Program-made: the position numbers and the translations under genes | Assembly: GCA_963969395.1 (NCBI GenBank) | Contig: OZ017797.1 | Span: 35,960,001 to 36,024,000 of the forward strand | Reading direction: 5' to 3' | From: Pseudoscleropodium purum | Taxonomy: Eukaryota; Streptophyta; Bryopsida; Hypnales; Brachytheciaceae | DNA length: 64,000 nt | The notes under the pieces: model-generated | Told to the model about the DNA's origin: nothing | The model's input: only the letters and a program-made list of their open reading frames with translations | Database searches by the model: none | Shown here: positions 10,716-22,929 of the stretch, piece by piece | Layout of the letters: each line of letters begins with the position of its first letter | Numbering within the stretch: position 1 is the first letter of the stretch

Positions 10716-13714
10716 GTTAGAAATTTTTGTAAAAAATAAGAATTGATTCTTATAGTCTAGGTTTTGCCTATCTTGCAAAAATCTAGGACTATAATATAGG
10801 GATTCAAAAATCGAGGAAATGGTCAAATAGTTCAGCATTTTGTGCTTAAAATCAGATGTATTTTAGAATATTATTGAATATGTATATAAAATGAATGCAA
10901 GATTACAAATTCATTTCACTCTTATTTGCAAGGTTATAATTTGGTGATTTTTTTGTTACCAAATGAATGCTAGACACAATGAATGGAGTCATGGTCCAAT
11001 CTAATGTTCTAAAAGGAGGTCAAATATTTTGGTCAAAAATTTGGATTTGGTCAAATTATCTTATGCAATGATTGCTCTAAGACCTAATCAATTCCAAGAT
11101 AATACTTTAAATATTGTACAAATAATTCATTAATTATTCTTTTTAGATATTTGGGTCACTTATCTAGTAGGTGCTTGCCATGAGCAAAATTAATGCAAAA
11201 TGCCTAAGAGTCTAAGACTCTCAATTCTACGTCAAATTTTCCCACTCACTGCAAAGTATAGTGAGTTTAGATATTATACCCAAGATTTTGTCTTTCTCCT
11301 TAAGCTTTTCTCCCATATTTTTTAAGTCAAAGGGTTAGGTCAAATTGTCCAAAATTTACATAATTAGTTCCTACATGCATCATAATATAGGACCAATTCA
11401 TATTTTTACTCAAACTACAAGTCTAAAACCATGTCCTAAAACTCTAAGACTAAGGCAAGCCAACATCCAAAATCTCACCAAGTAATTACCCTAAAACCAC
11501 CATAAACAATCGTATTCTCGCGCAATCAATCCAATAGCTCTTTAGTGGACCTAAAATTGTGCACTATAGCCCAAATCCATGCAAACGAACCTAAAACCAT
11601 ACATTAGGCCCTATCGCCATAAAAGAAGCCCTACAAATGCTCAAATTCAGCCCTATAGGCGTGGACACGATCTAAAATTGTAGGCTATAGCCCCTATAAT
11701 TGTAGAAATAGGGCCTATAATCGTGCACCAAACCCTAAAATCCCTAATTCTTCCTACAACTTCCAGTTGCAAATTTGTTGGTTGATATCTCCAAATTTTT
11801 TGAAATTTGAAGCTAATTCTTGCTCAATCTTCCAATCTTAACCTATGCAACTTTCTCCAGCAACAAATTTGGACAAAATTTCAAGAATTTAATTGTTTGG
11901 TGTAGAAGCCAAATGCTGCAATTCTTCTTTCCAAATTCTAATTTCAATTCGTAATTTGAATATTGTGTTTCTCAAATTCAGTTCTTGCAATGATTTAAAT
12001 GTTCAATTGATTACTCACAAGTGATTTGCAATGAACAATTTAACAACTCATAATTCCAATTCTGGGATTTTGCAATTCAAATTGTACAGCTTGCTGCTAT
12101 TTGTCAATTTCCTACCCTGATCAATCGCCTTTTAGAGTTCAATTAGACGCTGTTTGTCTCGTTGTGTATTTCAAACCTCAATTCTAATTTTGAAATTGAG
12201 CAATTTTTTTGAAATTGGAAACTTGGTTCCACCTATCCTAGTATCCTCTAAGCAGACTCTGTATGCATAAGAAAACTCTAGCAAGAGTAGCAAGGATTTA
12301 CGATTGCCAAAGCAGCCTGTCATTAAATAGCTTTTACATTCTAAATTTCAAAACTGGAATTTCACGGGAAAGTTTAATGGCTTGAATTCAGATTTCGATA
12401 TGGCATTGCAATTTTTGTTACACATATTCAAAACCTTCATTGGAATTTTCAAACACGACCCTCCTCACAATATTTGTTAATTTTGAATGTTTTTTTTTCT
12501 TTCAGAATCACTCCATTTACAATATTTTTATTTATTTAATTTTCTTTCCAATAATCTTCTTCAAATTCTCATATCATTCCCATACAATTGCAATTACAAG
12601 TAACAACATATATTCTTATAACATAACACAAATCACAAAATTTGCACAATAATTAAATATACTAAAATATAAATGTGGGTCTTATACCAAATACTATAGT
12701 TTTTATTTTTTCAAGATTATTTATAGTCTTAAAAATGAGGAGTCACCTCTTTGCAATTATTAATCAAACAAATTGCAAAAATGTGTGTCCAAGGTTATAC
12801 TTCAATCATCCAAACTATTTTAAATTATTATTATTATTTAAAAAATATTCATCCATTCTAACTAAAATAACCGTTTTTTATACTATTCTATAACTTTTGG
12901 CTTTTAATTTAAATTAATTTATGTTTTTTCCTAATAACGGGCCCCTTATAGGCTCTCTTTTCCTAGAATCACTAATCTTTTGATAAATTTTTTGTCTCCA
13001 TAGCCCTCTACTTAGCCTATTGATGTCCTTGTCAATAGTACTTGAGTCTTTTGTTTTGTCTTTAGTCTTGTTGTTGAATTTGCTTTGCATGTGCTCTACC
13101 TTCTATTTTTTTAATATCCAAATTTTGCTCAAGCAACTTTGGATTGTTGGTGCACTAATTTGCTAACCAACATGTCAAGGGCTTATGACAATTTGTTTGA
13201 TTGCTAATAGACGAATGGACTACCTAAAAGAAATGAGTAATGGCCATGACCTCTAGTACTCAAAACCATCAAGCGCTTTCCTATTGTATCTTGATCAAAA
13301 TATGAAGTTCTAGATGTAAATTGTCAAAACTCATTGACATTGAAGATAATACTACGAGTCTTACACATCATCCTCAAAAAATCACAAAAAATTACTACTC
13401 AAAAACATATTGGATCTGTATGTGTAATATGTTCTTCATAAAAAGATCCAAAGGCTCTTGTACACAATGCTACGCTATCCAATGCTCTTCGTAAAAACTG
13501 GCCAATTATATTCTATAGTAGACTATGACCCACGCAAGATTCAACATTGCTTATTTTGTTAGCCATGTTGCTAAATTATCTTCAATATAGGCCATATCTA
13601 TAGATCGGTAGTAATTTTTTTAAATATTTTAATTTAGCAACTTTATATTATTGTTTGACTTATCAATGTAGTTGTCAACCTGCAAAATACCTACACCAAA
13701 TCTAAGGATAGATT
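10716..13714. other. Insertion inside the copia element: family B repeat and unassigned DNA
   Basis: About 3 kb separates the RT start from the RNase H remnant. The first part is a family B repeat (10840-11190). Around 11480-11760 short degenerate units built on CCTAAAA(T/C)...CCTATA recur. From 11760 to 13100 the text is AT-rich without ORFs over 72 codons. Confidence 0.4.
10840..11190 (+). repeat. Family B dispersed repeat, copy B1
   Basis: Matches 19380-19670 in reverse orientation and 14990-15200 in direct orientation. Shared blocks include GAATGCTAGACACAATGAAT, TTGGTCAAATTATCTTATGC and CCAAGATAATACTTT. The family is unidentified; it could be part of an LTR. Confidence 0.6.
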
Positions 13715-14147
13715 GATGTAGATTGGACAAGTGATAATGAGTTGCAAATGTCAACATCTAGATTTGTTTTTATTCTATAGTAAAGTCAACTTCAACTTAC
13801 TATTGCTTCATTTAGCCTCAATTGAAGTAGAGTATATTGAATGTACCTTATCTGCTAAGGAGGCTATATAGTAAAAACAATTAATGAAAGATATTGGTTT
13901 CCATCAACAAGGATTAATTTTGATGTACTATAATAATCAATCATATATTGCTTTGACCAAAATTTATAGATTCTATAATAGATTTAAATATATAGATATT
14001 AAATATCAATAATTTCAAGGAAAAATAGAACAAATTTTATATTGTCCAATTGAAGACAAGATCTCCGATGTATTAACTAAAGCCCTACAAAAGCCAAAAT
14101 ACTTTAAGTGTTTGACACTTAGGGGAGTAGTTGATTTTCTAATGTAA
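13715..14147 (+). pseudogene. Ty1/copia RNase H remnant
   Basis: In shifting frames it reads VDWTSDNELQMSTSRFVF (family: ADWA.D...R.STSGYVF), SIEVEYIECTLSAKEAI (family: STEAEYIA...KEAIW), YNNQSYIALTKI (family: DNQS.IAL), FKYIDIKYQ and EDKISDVLTKAL. This is a full copia RNase H order, with stops and a lost catalytic Asp before NQS (now Asn). It ends just upstream of a polypurine tract, as expected at the 3' end of pol. Confidence 0.75.
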
Positions 14148-14160
14148 TGAAGCATTTAGG

Positions 14161-14171
14161 TTAAAGGGGAT
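14161..14171 (+). other. Polypurine tract of the copia element
   Basis: AAAGGGGA directly precedes an LTR start (TGTTAGAAT), the normal priming site for plus-strand DNA synthesis. Confidence 0.6.
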
Positions 14172-14366
14172 TGTTAGAATATAATTTAAATACTAAATTA
14201 TAGGATTTAACTTTAGTAAAAAGATGCAACCTTTAGTTAGTAACCTTTGACCTTTTAAGGATAAGTATAGAAACTTATAAGACTATTCAAAGTCACATTA
14301 TTATCTATCATCATCATGAATACAATTATCTTTCTTTCTTTTCTTAATAGTTTATTAATACAAACA
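14172..14366 (+). repeat. 3' LTR of the copia element (end approximate)
   Basis: Begins TGTTAGAATATAATTT right after the polypurine tract, a start typical of short plant copia LTRs. The right end is placed at a CA near 14366 and is uncertain. No matching 5' LTR was found upstream, so the element is truncated on that side. Confidence 0.55.
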
Positions 14367-14989
14367 ACAAACAAGCAATTAAGTCAAAACAAACAAACAT
14401 ATTTTAAAAATAATTTAATAAAAAAACAAAAACAAAACAATAGAACATTAAATAATAGAATAAAAAATTATATTAAAAAATAATTTTAAAAAAATCCAAA
14501 AGACTTAAAATTATGTAAAAATGAAGTATTTAAGATAAAATAAATTTAATAAATATCTCTAATTTACGTTTTTACGTCTTTAAATTTTCTTGTTTGTTTG
14601 GTCTTTTTATAAGTCTTAAAAGAAGCTTGTTGCCCTCACTTGCTTTGATCATTTTTGGTTACTTTTTCTATAAAATATTCTAATTAAATTCAAAAATATT
14701 TTATATAGACATCAAACATTTAATTTTTATAACATACATGTATAAAAATTATAAATTAACTAAAGAATACCATTGCCCTCTGTAATTTAGGTTTTGTCCA
14801 AAAACACTAATATAGGGGTTTTCTTAAAGAAGAAAAGGTGTAAATAACCTATCAATTATGTGACTAATGTCACTTTCAAAAAGAATTTAGATTTTAGAAA
14901 AAATATACCTACTTCATTTTTAGACTATAGAATACAATAACATTCTTATTTTCTAGAGATAATAATTTGGTTCTTAGTCTATTATAGAT

Positions 14990-15200
14990 GTTGTTGACTA
15001 GTGAATGTTGTCCAGTCTTCTCTAGTGTTCTATAGGGTAGTCAAATATTTAGACAATGATTCAAATTTGTTCAATTTATCATGTAAATATATGCTCTATC
15101 ACCTAATTAAAATGCCAAGATAATACTTTGGAATAATATATACATAATTCTTTAATTACTGCCTTTGATTTATGATATGGTCAAATTGATTCTATTAATG
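14990..15200 (+). repeat. Family B dispersed repeat, copy B2
   Basis: Direct-orientation partial match to B1: TCTAGTGTTCTA, then GTCAAATATTTAGA, then ATGCCAAGATAATACTTTGG and CATAATTCTTTAATTA. More diverged than B1 and B3 are from each other. Confidence 0.5.
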
Positions 15201-16073
15201 CATTTAAAAAAACAACTTATTTAGTCAAATATAATACAAAATATGTATTGATTCCATAAACTTTGTCAAATTGGCTTGAACTACAAGAAGTATGAGGTTA
15301 AGATGTATTATCACAATGTAATTTTATTTTTTTTGCTTTTGAATTTGATTTCTAGTCAAATAGTCCAAACACATGCATGTAAGATGAATACCACCAAATC
15401 TACATGCAAATGTGGGTTCAATTTTCACTTATGCTCAAATATGAACCCTAAAAGTACACATAATTGATACTAAATCCATACAAAGTAATGCCTAAAACTA
15501 TGAATACAAATATTCTGTAGTAAATGATTTTTATAATCTAAAATATCTACCAAAATACATCTACAAATCTTCCATGATCTTTCATATAAAATTAAAAAAT
15601 AAAAAATAAATATGAATTAAAATGTGGTGACTTTCCATATAAGGTGGTAAAAAGATAACAATTAATTGAAGATGGAATTTGCTAGTCCACCTATTGCTTA
15701 CATAGGACTAGAATCCTTTAGGGCTAAAAAGGGAGTACTAGGTGATTTATGTAGACTTTTTAAAGTAGAAAATATCAAATATTAATTAAAAAAATAAAAA
15801 TAAAAAATAAAATTTACCATTTTCAAATTTACAAACGATAAAATGTAAAAAAAAATGTCTAAGTAAATATTTTTTATAGTCAAATTATGAAATCAATATT
15901 TTTCATAGTAGAGTTGTAAAGATAAATATTTTTATAGACAAATTACAAACATAATTAATTTTTATTGTCAAATTATGAAAATATCAGTAATAAAAATTTT
16001 AATCAATAATATCATCCACAATTATTATTGAAAAAATTAACTAAATAGAAATAGAAATATATTTAGTTTTCAA

Positions 16074-16076
16074 AAA

Positions 16077-16111
<35 letters not shown>

Positions 16112-16113
16112 AT
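16074..16113. repeat. (AAAT)10 microsatellite
   Basis: Ten perfect AAAT units, followed at 16121-16138 by (AT)9. Confidence 0.95.
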
Positions 16114-17500
16114 TAAAAAAATATATATATATATATATGTTTTTAAATTCCAAATATTTAAATAAAAGTTTGTGAAAATGATTAAAACCCTGGAAGGCCA
16201 TTGGATTTTTCTTGATTTTGGACACTTTGTTTACCTCTCTCACCTTTTTCTATTCATTTCTTTGTGAATTGGTTTTTTGGTTTTTGCTCTCAATACCTAT
16301 TACCAATTTGAACAATTAAAAAGAATTTGAAGAATTTTTTTCACCAATTTTACTGATTTTCCTATGCATTCAAAGATGGCCAAAAATGTCATAAGAGAGT
16401 CACATTTCATTTTTTCACTTCAAATGTTATTAACTTGCAATCTTTATGGTCAAATTCTATGAAATTTTTACTATGCATTGTTTTGGTAGTTTAGAAAAAG
16501 GTCTTGCAATTGAAGATGCAAAAAAATAATTTCTAAGATTTATTTTAAGCTCTATCTACACTACAAAAAAACTCTTTTTCTCCATAACTTCTATCTAGGA
16601 AGTTAGAATAAAAAGAAGAAGTTGGATTACCATTTTTATATTGACATACCAAATTCAAATAATATTGTTATCAATGTTTTGAGAATATTCAACTAGCATA
16701 CAAAGATGCAAGTGTTTTAAAACAATTACTATACCCAACTATAAAGATTAGAATCTCTTTTCAAATATTTTGTTAAATCATTTTTTAGAAAAAAAATTCT
16801 AAAAAATTGAATAAATATTTTTATAATTATTTTTCACCAATTCTAATAGTTGACAATAGTGGCTCACAATAATGGCAATAATTTATATAGAAGAAAGAAA
16901 AACTTAAAAATTTGGGAACATTAGGAGAGGATAATCTTGCACAAATCAAACTTTGTGAAGTAAGCACTAATTCATTGCTTAAGTGCCCACATCCTTTGTT
17001 AGATTAATAAAATTACAAAATTTCATTAAAGGTAATAATTTGTATTTTCTTGAATTTTTAATTCAAATTCTAAATATTTGTAAATAATTGTAAATTGAAT
17101 TGATATCACCAAACACAAAAAGGTTTCTCTAGTTAAAAAATTTATTTTAAAATAATTACTTTTTGCTTTTATAGTGAAATTAAAGACATTTATTGAATAA
17201 ATAAATAAAAATAGGTTTATAATTTGAATTTGCAAAATTGAAGGATTAATAATATATTATTTCAAAAGTAGATTAATTTTTTTTTTTAATAAATAAAAGT
17301 TATAAAGAAAAAGAAAAAGACATCCATTGGGAAGGGGTATAAAGGACATTTTAAATAGCTTTAAAAAATTGTAAAAAAATATTGGTATTATATTTGCCTT
17401 TTCTACCAAGTAAGTTAATGTTAGAGAGAGAAGCTTCATTTTCTATATGTGTATGGGAATTCAGAGCAAAACTAAAGACACTGCAAGTGATCTGTGGCAT

Positions 17501-19379
17501 TTGTAATTATATAAACAAGTACGTTATGTGATTGACCGTTGAATTAAGCATAGTAAAAAGAATTTCAAGTGTTGTAAAATTGTAGCACAACATTAGACTG
17601 TGAGTGGAAATCAAAGGAGAATTGGAATTGTGGTGAGGATTTGAATGGGAGAGACTCCATTCGATGATTTGTGTTCAATTAATTTGGGTGCAAATGAGTT
17701 GTTGAAGTGTTTTGAATATTTGATTGAGAAGGTTTGGTATAGGTTCTTCTTGGTTAGACTAATATTCATCCAAATCCCAATGGAGAAGTAGAAGGTCAAA
17801 AATCTGTGCAAACCAATATTTCTTGCAACAACATATTTATATAAGATCCCTGGAAATTGATTAGTGTGACTACCTTTGTAAAATTGGAGGAATTTCCAAA
17901 TTGGATGCAAAGGTGGAACTCTACACGACTAATTGAAGTTACAAATCAAACTCCAAATCTATTTCAAGTCATGATCACCTATTAGACAAGGATCTTGATT
18001 AGGATTGAGGAAGCTAATCCTGATGCTTGAAGTCACAACAAAAAAACAATTACGAGGTTGTTGATTTTGGATTACAGTTCGTGGATTTACTTGAAATAGT
18101 TGTTAATTAAGTCAACAAACTTAAAGATGAGCTCTACCATATAAGTTTGATCAATCCAGGTACATGTACAAAGTGTGGGTGAAGTCTATCAAGAAGCCAT
18201 CCACAACAATTTTGTTAAACCATCAGTGCTTTGAGTGAATAGTAGCACATTGTTTTCTCCCTAGTTGCAACACGTAGGTTTAGCATCCAAGATTTGAATG
18301 TGATAATCCTACATTGTCAAAAGACTGAGAGTTGGTGATCAAATCAATGGTTGTAATTTGAACGATCCATCTCTTCAACTACCATTGATGCAGTAATATG
18401 AATTTTGGAAGAACCCGAGTCTATTTCTAGCTACATAAGTTCCAAGACGATGAAGAAAGAACATGAAATTGGAGAGATTTTTTTTCAAAAATTCGTGCGC
18501 TCGAGGTTGGAGATTCTAATTTACAATTGTTTGTGAGTGACAAGAGTAGGTGAGATGAAGAAAATGGGTCGATTGAAGGAAGCTCAATGAAGAATTTGTT
18601 GCAAACTCGACATTGTTGCAGGACGAGATTTACTTGACACAACAATTGTTGGATTCAGCTGTGGATTGAGCACCCCAATTTGTGTTACCTAATTGTAACT
18701 TTCTTGCAGAGTGAAAAACAAAAGATTGAGATTCAAAATTTAAAATTTCAACAAATTGGTGAGGTTCCAATCAAGAATAGCAGCAGTTGAAAAAAATTTG
18801 AATCTCCAAATTGTGTAATTTGGAGGAGTGGATTCATTACATATCAACATACTTCCAATTGAAACCTAAACGACCAAAATTTCATCAAATTCCGAAGACA
18901 TTCAACTAGCAAGTCTAGACAAATCCTAAGTCTGGACAAGCAACTGCTTTCCTATGGTGGAATTAGGGGTTCAACTAGTTGCTGTGCCATGCGATCCGTG
19001 GTTGTAGGGGCCACAATCCACGGTCTCAAGTTTTCTATTGCACGGGCATAGGTGGATCACATGGTCAAAGAATTTTCAGTTCTTAATCTTAGGTTTTAGA
19101 GTCTATGGTTTTAAGTTCTTGGTGCGTTGTTTGTTTCCATCTTTGGTGATTTTTATATAGTCTAAAGATTTTTTATGAAATAATTTAGACACATCATTGT
19201 AAGAAATGCAAACATTGAAACTATATAAAAATGTGTATGTAGAATATTGACGACATGGGACTTGGAATATTTGATCTTGGGAGTAGAGGAGAATGAAAAT
19301 TAGACCTTGGTAAATTTCTTACTCTCTCTCTTTTCATACATAACTAGGAAAATTTGATGTAGAAGACTAATCATTAATC
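17501..19379. other. Non-coding DNA of more balanced composition, likely the body of family B copy B3
   Basis: Less AT-rich than its flanks, with no long ORF. Read on the minus strand it follows B3 in the same order as the sequence following B1 at 11200-12400. Both contain a GGCCCCTA-type block (18990-19030 and 11660-11720) and a CTGCTATT block, so the family B unit probably spans at least 1.5-2 kb. It may be a long terminal repeat; this is inference. Confidence 0.35.
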
Positions 19380-19670
19380 ATAAATGCATTACGTACAAAA
19401 TTCATAGATTGACTAAAATATTTGACCAAAATATTAAAAAGGTTTAATTAATGAATTATGTGGATTATTTTTAAATATTATCTTGGAATAATTAAGTCCT
19501 AGAGCATTCATTGCATAAGATGATTTGACCAAACTTGAAATAATTGACTAAACTATTTGAACTCCTTCTAGAATACTAGACAAGAGTGAAACTTCATTCA
19601 TTGTGTCTAGCATTCATTTGATAAAGGACAAGCCACCAAATCATAACATCAGGAATAAGAGTGAAAATCT
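19380..19670 (-). repeat. Family B dispersed repeat, copy B3
   Basis: Reverse complement of B1 with high similarity over about 250 bases, including GAATGCTAGACACAATGAAT and CTTATGCAATGAATGCTCTA. Confidence 0.65.
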
Positions 19671-20277
19671 ATTTTGTAGCTAACCAATAAATAAAAATTA
19701 TATATATTTTTTCCTGTATTTTCAAATACATATGACTTTAGTCACACAAATGTTAGATTTATTGACCTTTCCTTAGGATTTACCCCTTTATACTAGTATT
19801 TACTAAAACTTGACAAATAGACAAAATTTACATTACATTTTGATGTTGTTGCCAACGAAAGGTCCTAGCTAACAATGGCTAAGATGTAAAATAAAATACC
19901 CTTTTGATGTCTCCAAATTCAATTATAATTTGAACCACTTTTGGGAAATAAAATATGTATCATCCATTTTAGAATATTAAACTAAAATCAAATGACATGT
20001 ATTTTTCATAGTAAATTTTCTTTAAACTTTTAAATTTTGAATTATGGACCAAACTTTATAGGAACAAAAAGGGTAGGAAACTTATAACTCATAAAACTAG
20101 AAAATTAATTTAGATATTATGAAAGATGCCTTATCTCTAACCTAAAAATATAGGTTTATGTAAAAGAATAAGTTAGGAGTTGGTAGAAGAAGCCTTAGGT
20201 GAAATTCTTCCTAGGATTAAAATTTTAGACAAATTCAACCCTATTATTTGTTATAACAAACCTTTTTTGGAAAATGA

Positions 20278-20463
20278 TGTCCAACACCTAAACACACTAC
20301 AAATCCAATAATTAGTCAAAACTTCAATAATCTAAACTCTAGAAGAACTAGACTTTGTAGCAACGGAAAAATAAAAAATTTTAGAGAAGAAGAAAGATGT
20401 TGCCATTTTTGTACAAACATTGAACACATTAAAAAGACTTGTGTTAAAAAAGAAAACATTTGA
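20278..20463 (+). pseudogene. Short frame with a CCHC zinc knuckle, probable retroelement gag remnant
   Basis: A 61-codon open stretch without an ATG start contains a perfect C-x2-C-x4-H-x4-C knuckle (CHFCTNIEHIKKTC, 20401-20442) preceded by a basic and charged stretch (NSRRTRLCSNGKIKNFREEE). Such knuckles bind retroelement RNA in Gag proteins. The frame closes at 20461-20463. The downstream frame at 20820-21227 may belong to the same element. Which retroelement lineage it comes from is not evident. Confidence 0.45.
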
Positions 20464-20819
20464 TAGAATAAAAAGAATCCCACAAATCTAATTTCTTATG
20501 ACCCAAAATTTTTTTAAACGATAAAAGAATTAGCACATCTAAGAAATTCCAAAACACCTCTAAAAAAATTAGTTAGAATTAGAACTATAATTGACACCTT
20601 AATTTACTTTCACCCATCTCAAAATAATTATTGTGGACGTACTTTAAAAATTTATTGAACAAATTAAAACCAACACAAGTAATTCAAAATGAACCAAAAT
20701 GAACCAAAATGACTTATTTATTTCTATGAGAAGTTCCAATAATATTGAAAGATTATTATTCTAGATCTTGCCTTTTTATGGCTTTATATAGATTATATAA
20801 AAATGCATATTTTGGGTAA

Positions 20820-21227
20820 GGATCCCAATTAAGTAGAACTCATGTAAAAGACAAGAATCTAAAAGAAAAAATAAACCAATTACCCTTAGACATAAAAAGA
20901 ATTATTTTCAGTAAAATTTGTGAAAAACTTAAATCTCCAAAAGAGTTTGTTGTAAAAAATGGAGAATTATTCTTTGATTTTTTCCTTCACTATTTAACTA
21001 GTCAATACGGGAAATTAAAATCACAAACCAAAAGCAAAGTACCTTACGCTTATACTACTTGGACTAGCTCACAAATTTTAGATAGAATTTATTTATTTAC
21101 TTGTGGACCAATGAATTCAACAATAACTACATTTATCCCAAACTTTATGTGTAAAGAGGAAATAAATTCCTTAAACCCGTCATTTAGTTTGGTTTGTCCA
21201 ACTAGTTGTAACTACATGCGTTTGTAA
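20820..21227 (+). pseudogene. Unrecognised 135-codon frame, probably retroelement-derived
   Basis: This frame is open for 135 codons in very AT-rich DNA, between TAA at 20817-20819 and TAA at 21225-21227. It has no ATG near its beginning. The same frame is also open upstream of the first stop (from about 20735). The product is mixed in composition, with aromatic and Cys residues (GELFFDFFLHYLTSQYG; PYAYTTWTSSQILDRIY; LVCPTSC), unlike random AT-rich translation. I do not recognise the family. It lies 360 bases after a zinc-knuckle frame and just before a sequence resembling an LTR end and tRNA primer site. Confidence 0.35.
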
Positions 21228-21265
21228 GACATAATCCTATATTGATTGTTGTGACAAAGTTACAT

Positions 21266-21278
21266 TGGTATAAGAACC
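21266..21278 (+). other. Possible primer-binding site of an LTR retroelement
   Basis: TGGTATAAGAACC matches 11 of 13 bases of the initiator-Met tRNA site common in plant LTR elements (TGGTATCAGAGCC) and follows a sequence ending ACA. No LTR partner was found. Confidence 0.3.
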
Positions 21279-22929
21279 TAAGTGAAGTCAAAAGGGATAA
21301 CTGGTTGAACATTGGAAAGTCCCAAGTATACAGAAATGCACTTTTCATCTATCATCTCATTGGAAAAAAAAGTATGTTAGTTCTTCAACGTTTGCATGCT
21401 AAATATTAAAGAATTTGTTTTGCAAAAATGCTATCATTCAATAGGTATTGGTAGTTTTGGCTCAAAAAATTTCCTTCTTATTAAAAAAATCATCCTGCAC
21501 ATGTGTCATGGCTTCTACCAAATCTAATTTAATTACTCCTCCCAAAGAAAATTGATGCTCCAAATCATGTCCGCTTCTAGTTTCTGGAATTAGGGAGGGT
21601 TCGTGATACCTTACACGCTTCAAAATTTTTCCAATTACTTCCTAAACATTCCTTGGAGCTAAAAATGGTCTGACCATATTCACAATTGGTAAATAGTGCC
21701 CAAGTTGAAGTCAAACAAGAAGTGCTAAAGTCGACTATAGTGAATGGTCAAATATATGTCTAATGTTCAAACATGCAACGTTTGATTCTTTTTTTTTTTA
21801 GAAATAGGGTTTGTCACACAAAGAACTTCTGTCTTAGTCCTAACCCTCAGAGGGTCAAATCACACTTAAATGGCTCACAAAAGGAGTTAGGCACATTGAA
21901 ATCTACAATGTATCTTCTTTGTAGCTATTGTTTTTTAAGGCTAATCTATTAAATTTAGTCATTTTAGTCCTTTTCTACTAGTAGTCCAAGTCATGTTAAG
22001 ACTAATATATTTTTATTCACAGAATAATCTACACTTCTCTACTAAAGTTTGAATTGAAGTTCAAATGTCAACTTGTCAAGTTTTTCAATGGTAGAAAAGG
22101 GGTCTAATTTCTAATGAATAATGATGCGATTGAATTAAAAAAAAAATCATGTGTATATATACATATGATAGAATAGAAAAGGACTCATTTGCTACAATTT
22201 GAATATTTTTTTCATTTTCTATAGTATTCAAAAGTAAAAACATGTGAACGTCCTTTTCAATATAAAAACTAATCTAAATGATGATTGTGATAAAACAAAA
22301 AGTGTTTATATTATCCACATCAAGGTCCCTAAGAAATCTATTTTTAAAATTAATTATTTAATTTAAAAAAAAGATTAAATCAAGAGTTTGTCAAAAATCA
22401 ATAAATTGATTAAAAAATAATACTATTTTTAGTCTAAAATTTAATCACTAAAAATGATTTTTCATAGTTGTATGTTTTAAAAGATTAAAAAATTTAGATA
22501 AAATAATCTATTTAAAGTGCTATATTGTAATAAAGACACTAAGTTTAGGCTTAAAACTAATGATTTACATCTTTTGAAAGATTCTCTTTTATGAAATTTC
22601 TTCTTCATTCCTCTAAAAGGATGCATTTCTATACTATTCATCTATAAATTAAAAAAAATAATGACAACATTAAAGTAATTGAGAGCTTCAAAAGTTTAGA
22701 AAAGGATTCAAGTCTTGTCCTACAAAAGTAATTCCAATGGTACCTTTGAGTGCAGTTTGATTCCAGAGCTAACATTGGGTCTAAATGGTTGCAAGAAAGG
22801 TAACAAAATGTAACAATAGAAAGCTGAATTCACACTGTACATTCTTGAAAAATAAGAAAACATTGAAACTGTGATATGTGAAATGAACATGGAGAGGATT
22901 CAATCTCAGAAATAGGCGAGGCTTATTGA
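21279..22929. other. AT-rich DNA, nothing recognised
   Basis: No ORF with domain signal and no inverted repeats seen. Confidence 0.4.

Larger units (their letters stand above)
14367..17500. other. AT-rich intergenic DNA with family B copy and microsatellites
   Basis: Holds family B copy B2 and AAAT and AT runs. A stretch near 16380-16510 weakly resembles the family A left half in reverse. No supported gene; ORFs of up to 70 codons are featureless. Confidence 0.4.

Noticed and set aside
15276..15467. 63-codon ORF with hydrophobic N-terminus and four Cys, like a small secreted peptide
   Set aside because: Lies in decayed AT-rich repeat DNA with no promoter or relatives visible; the hydrophobic stretch is expected from T-rich sequence.
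10840..19670. B1 and B3 as the two LTRs of one element
   Set aside because: They are in inverted, not direct, orientation.
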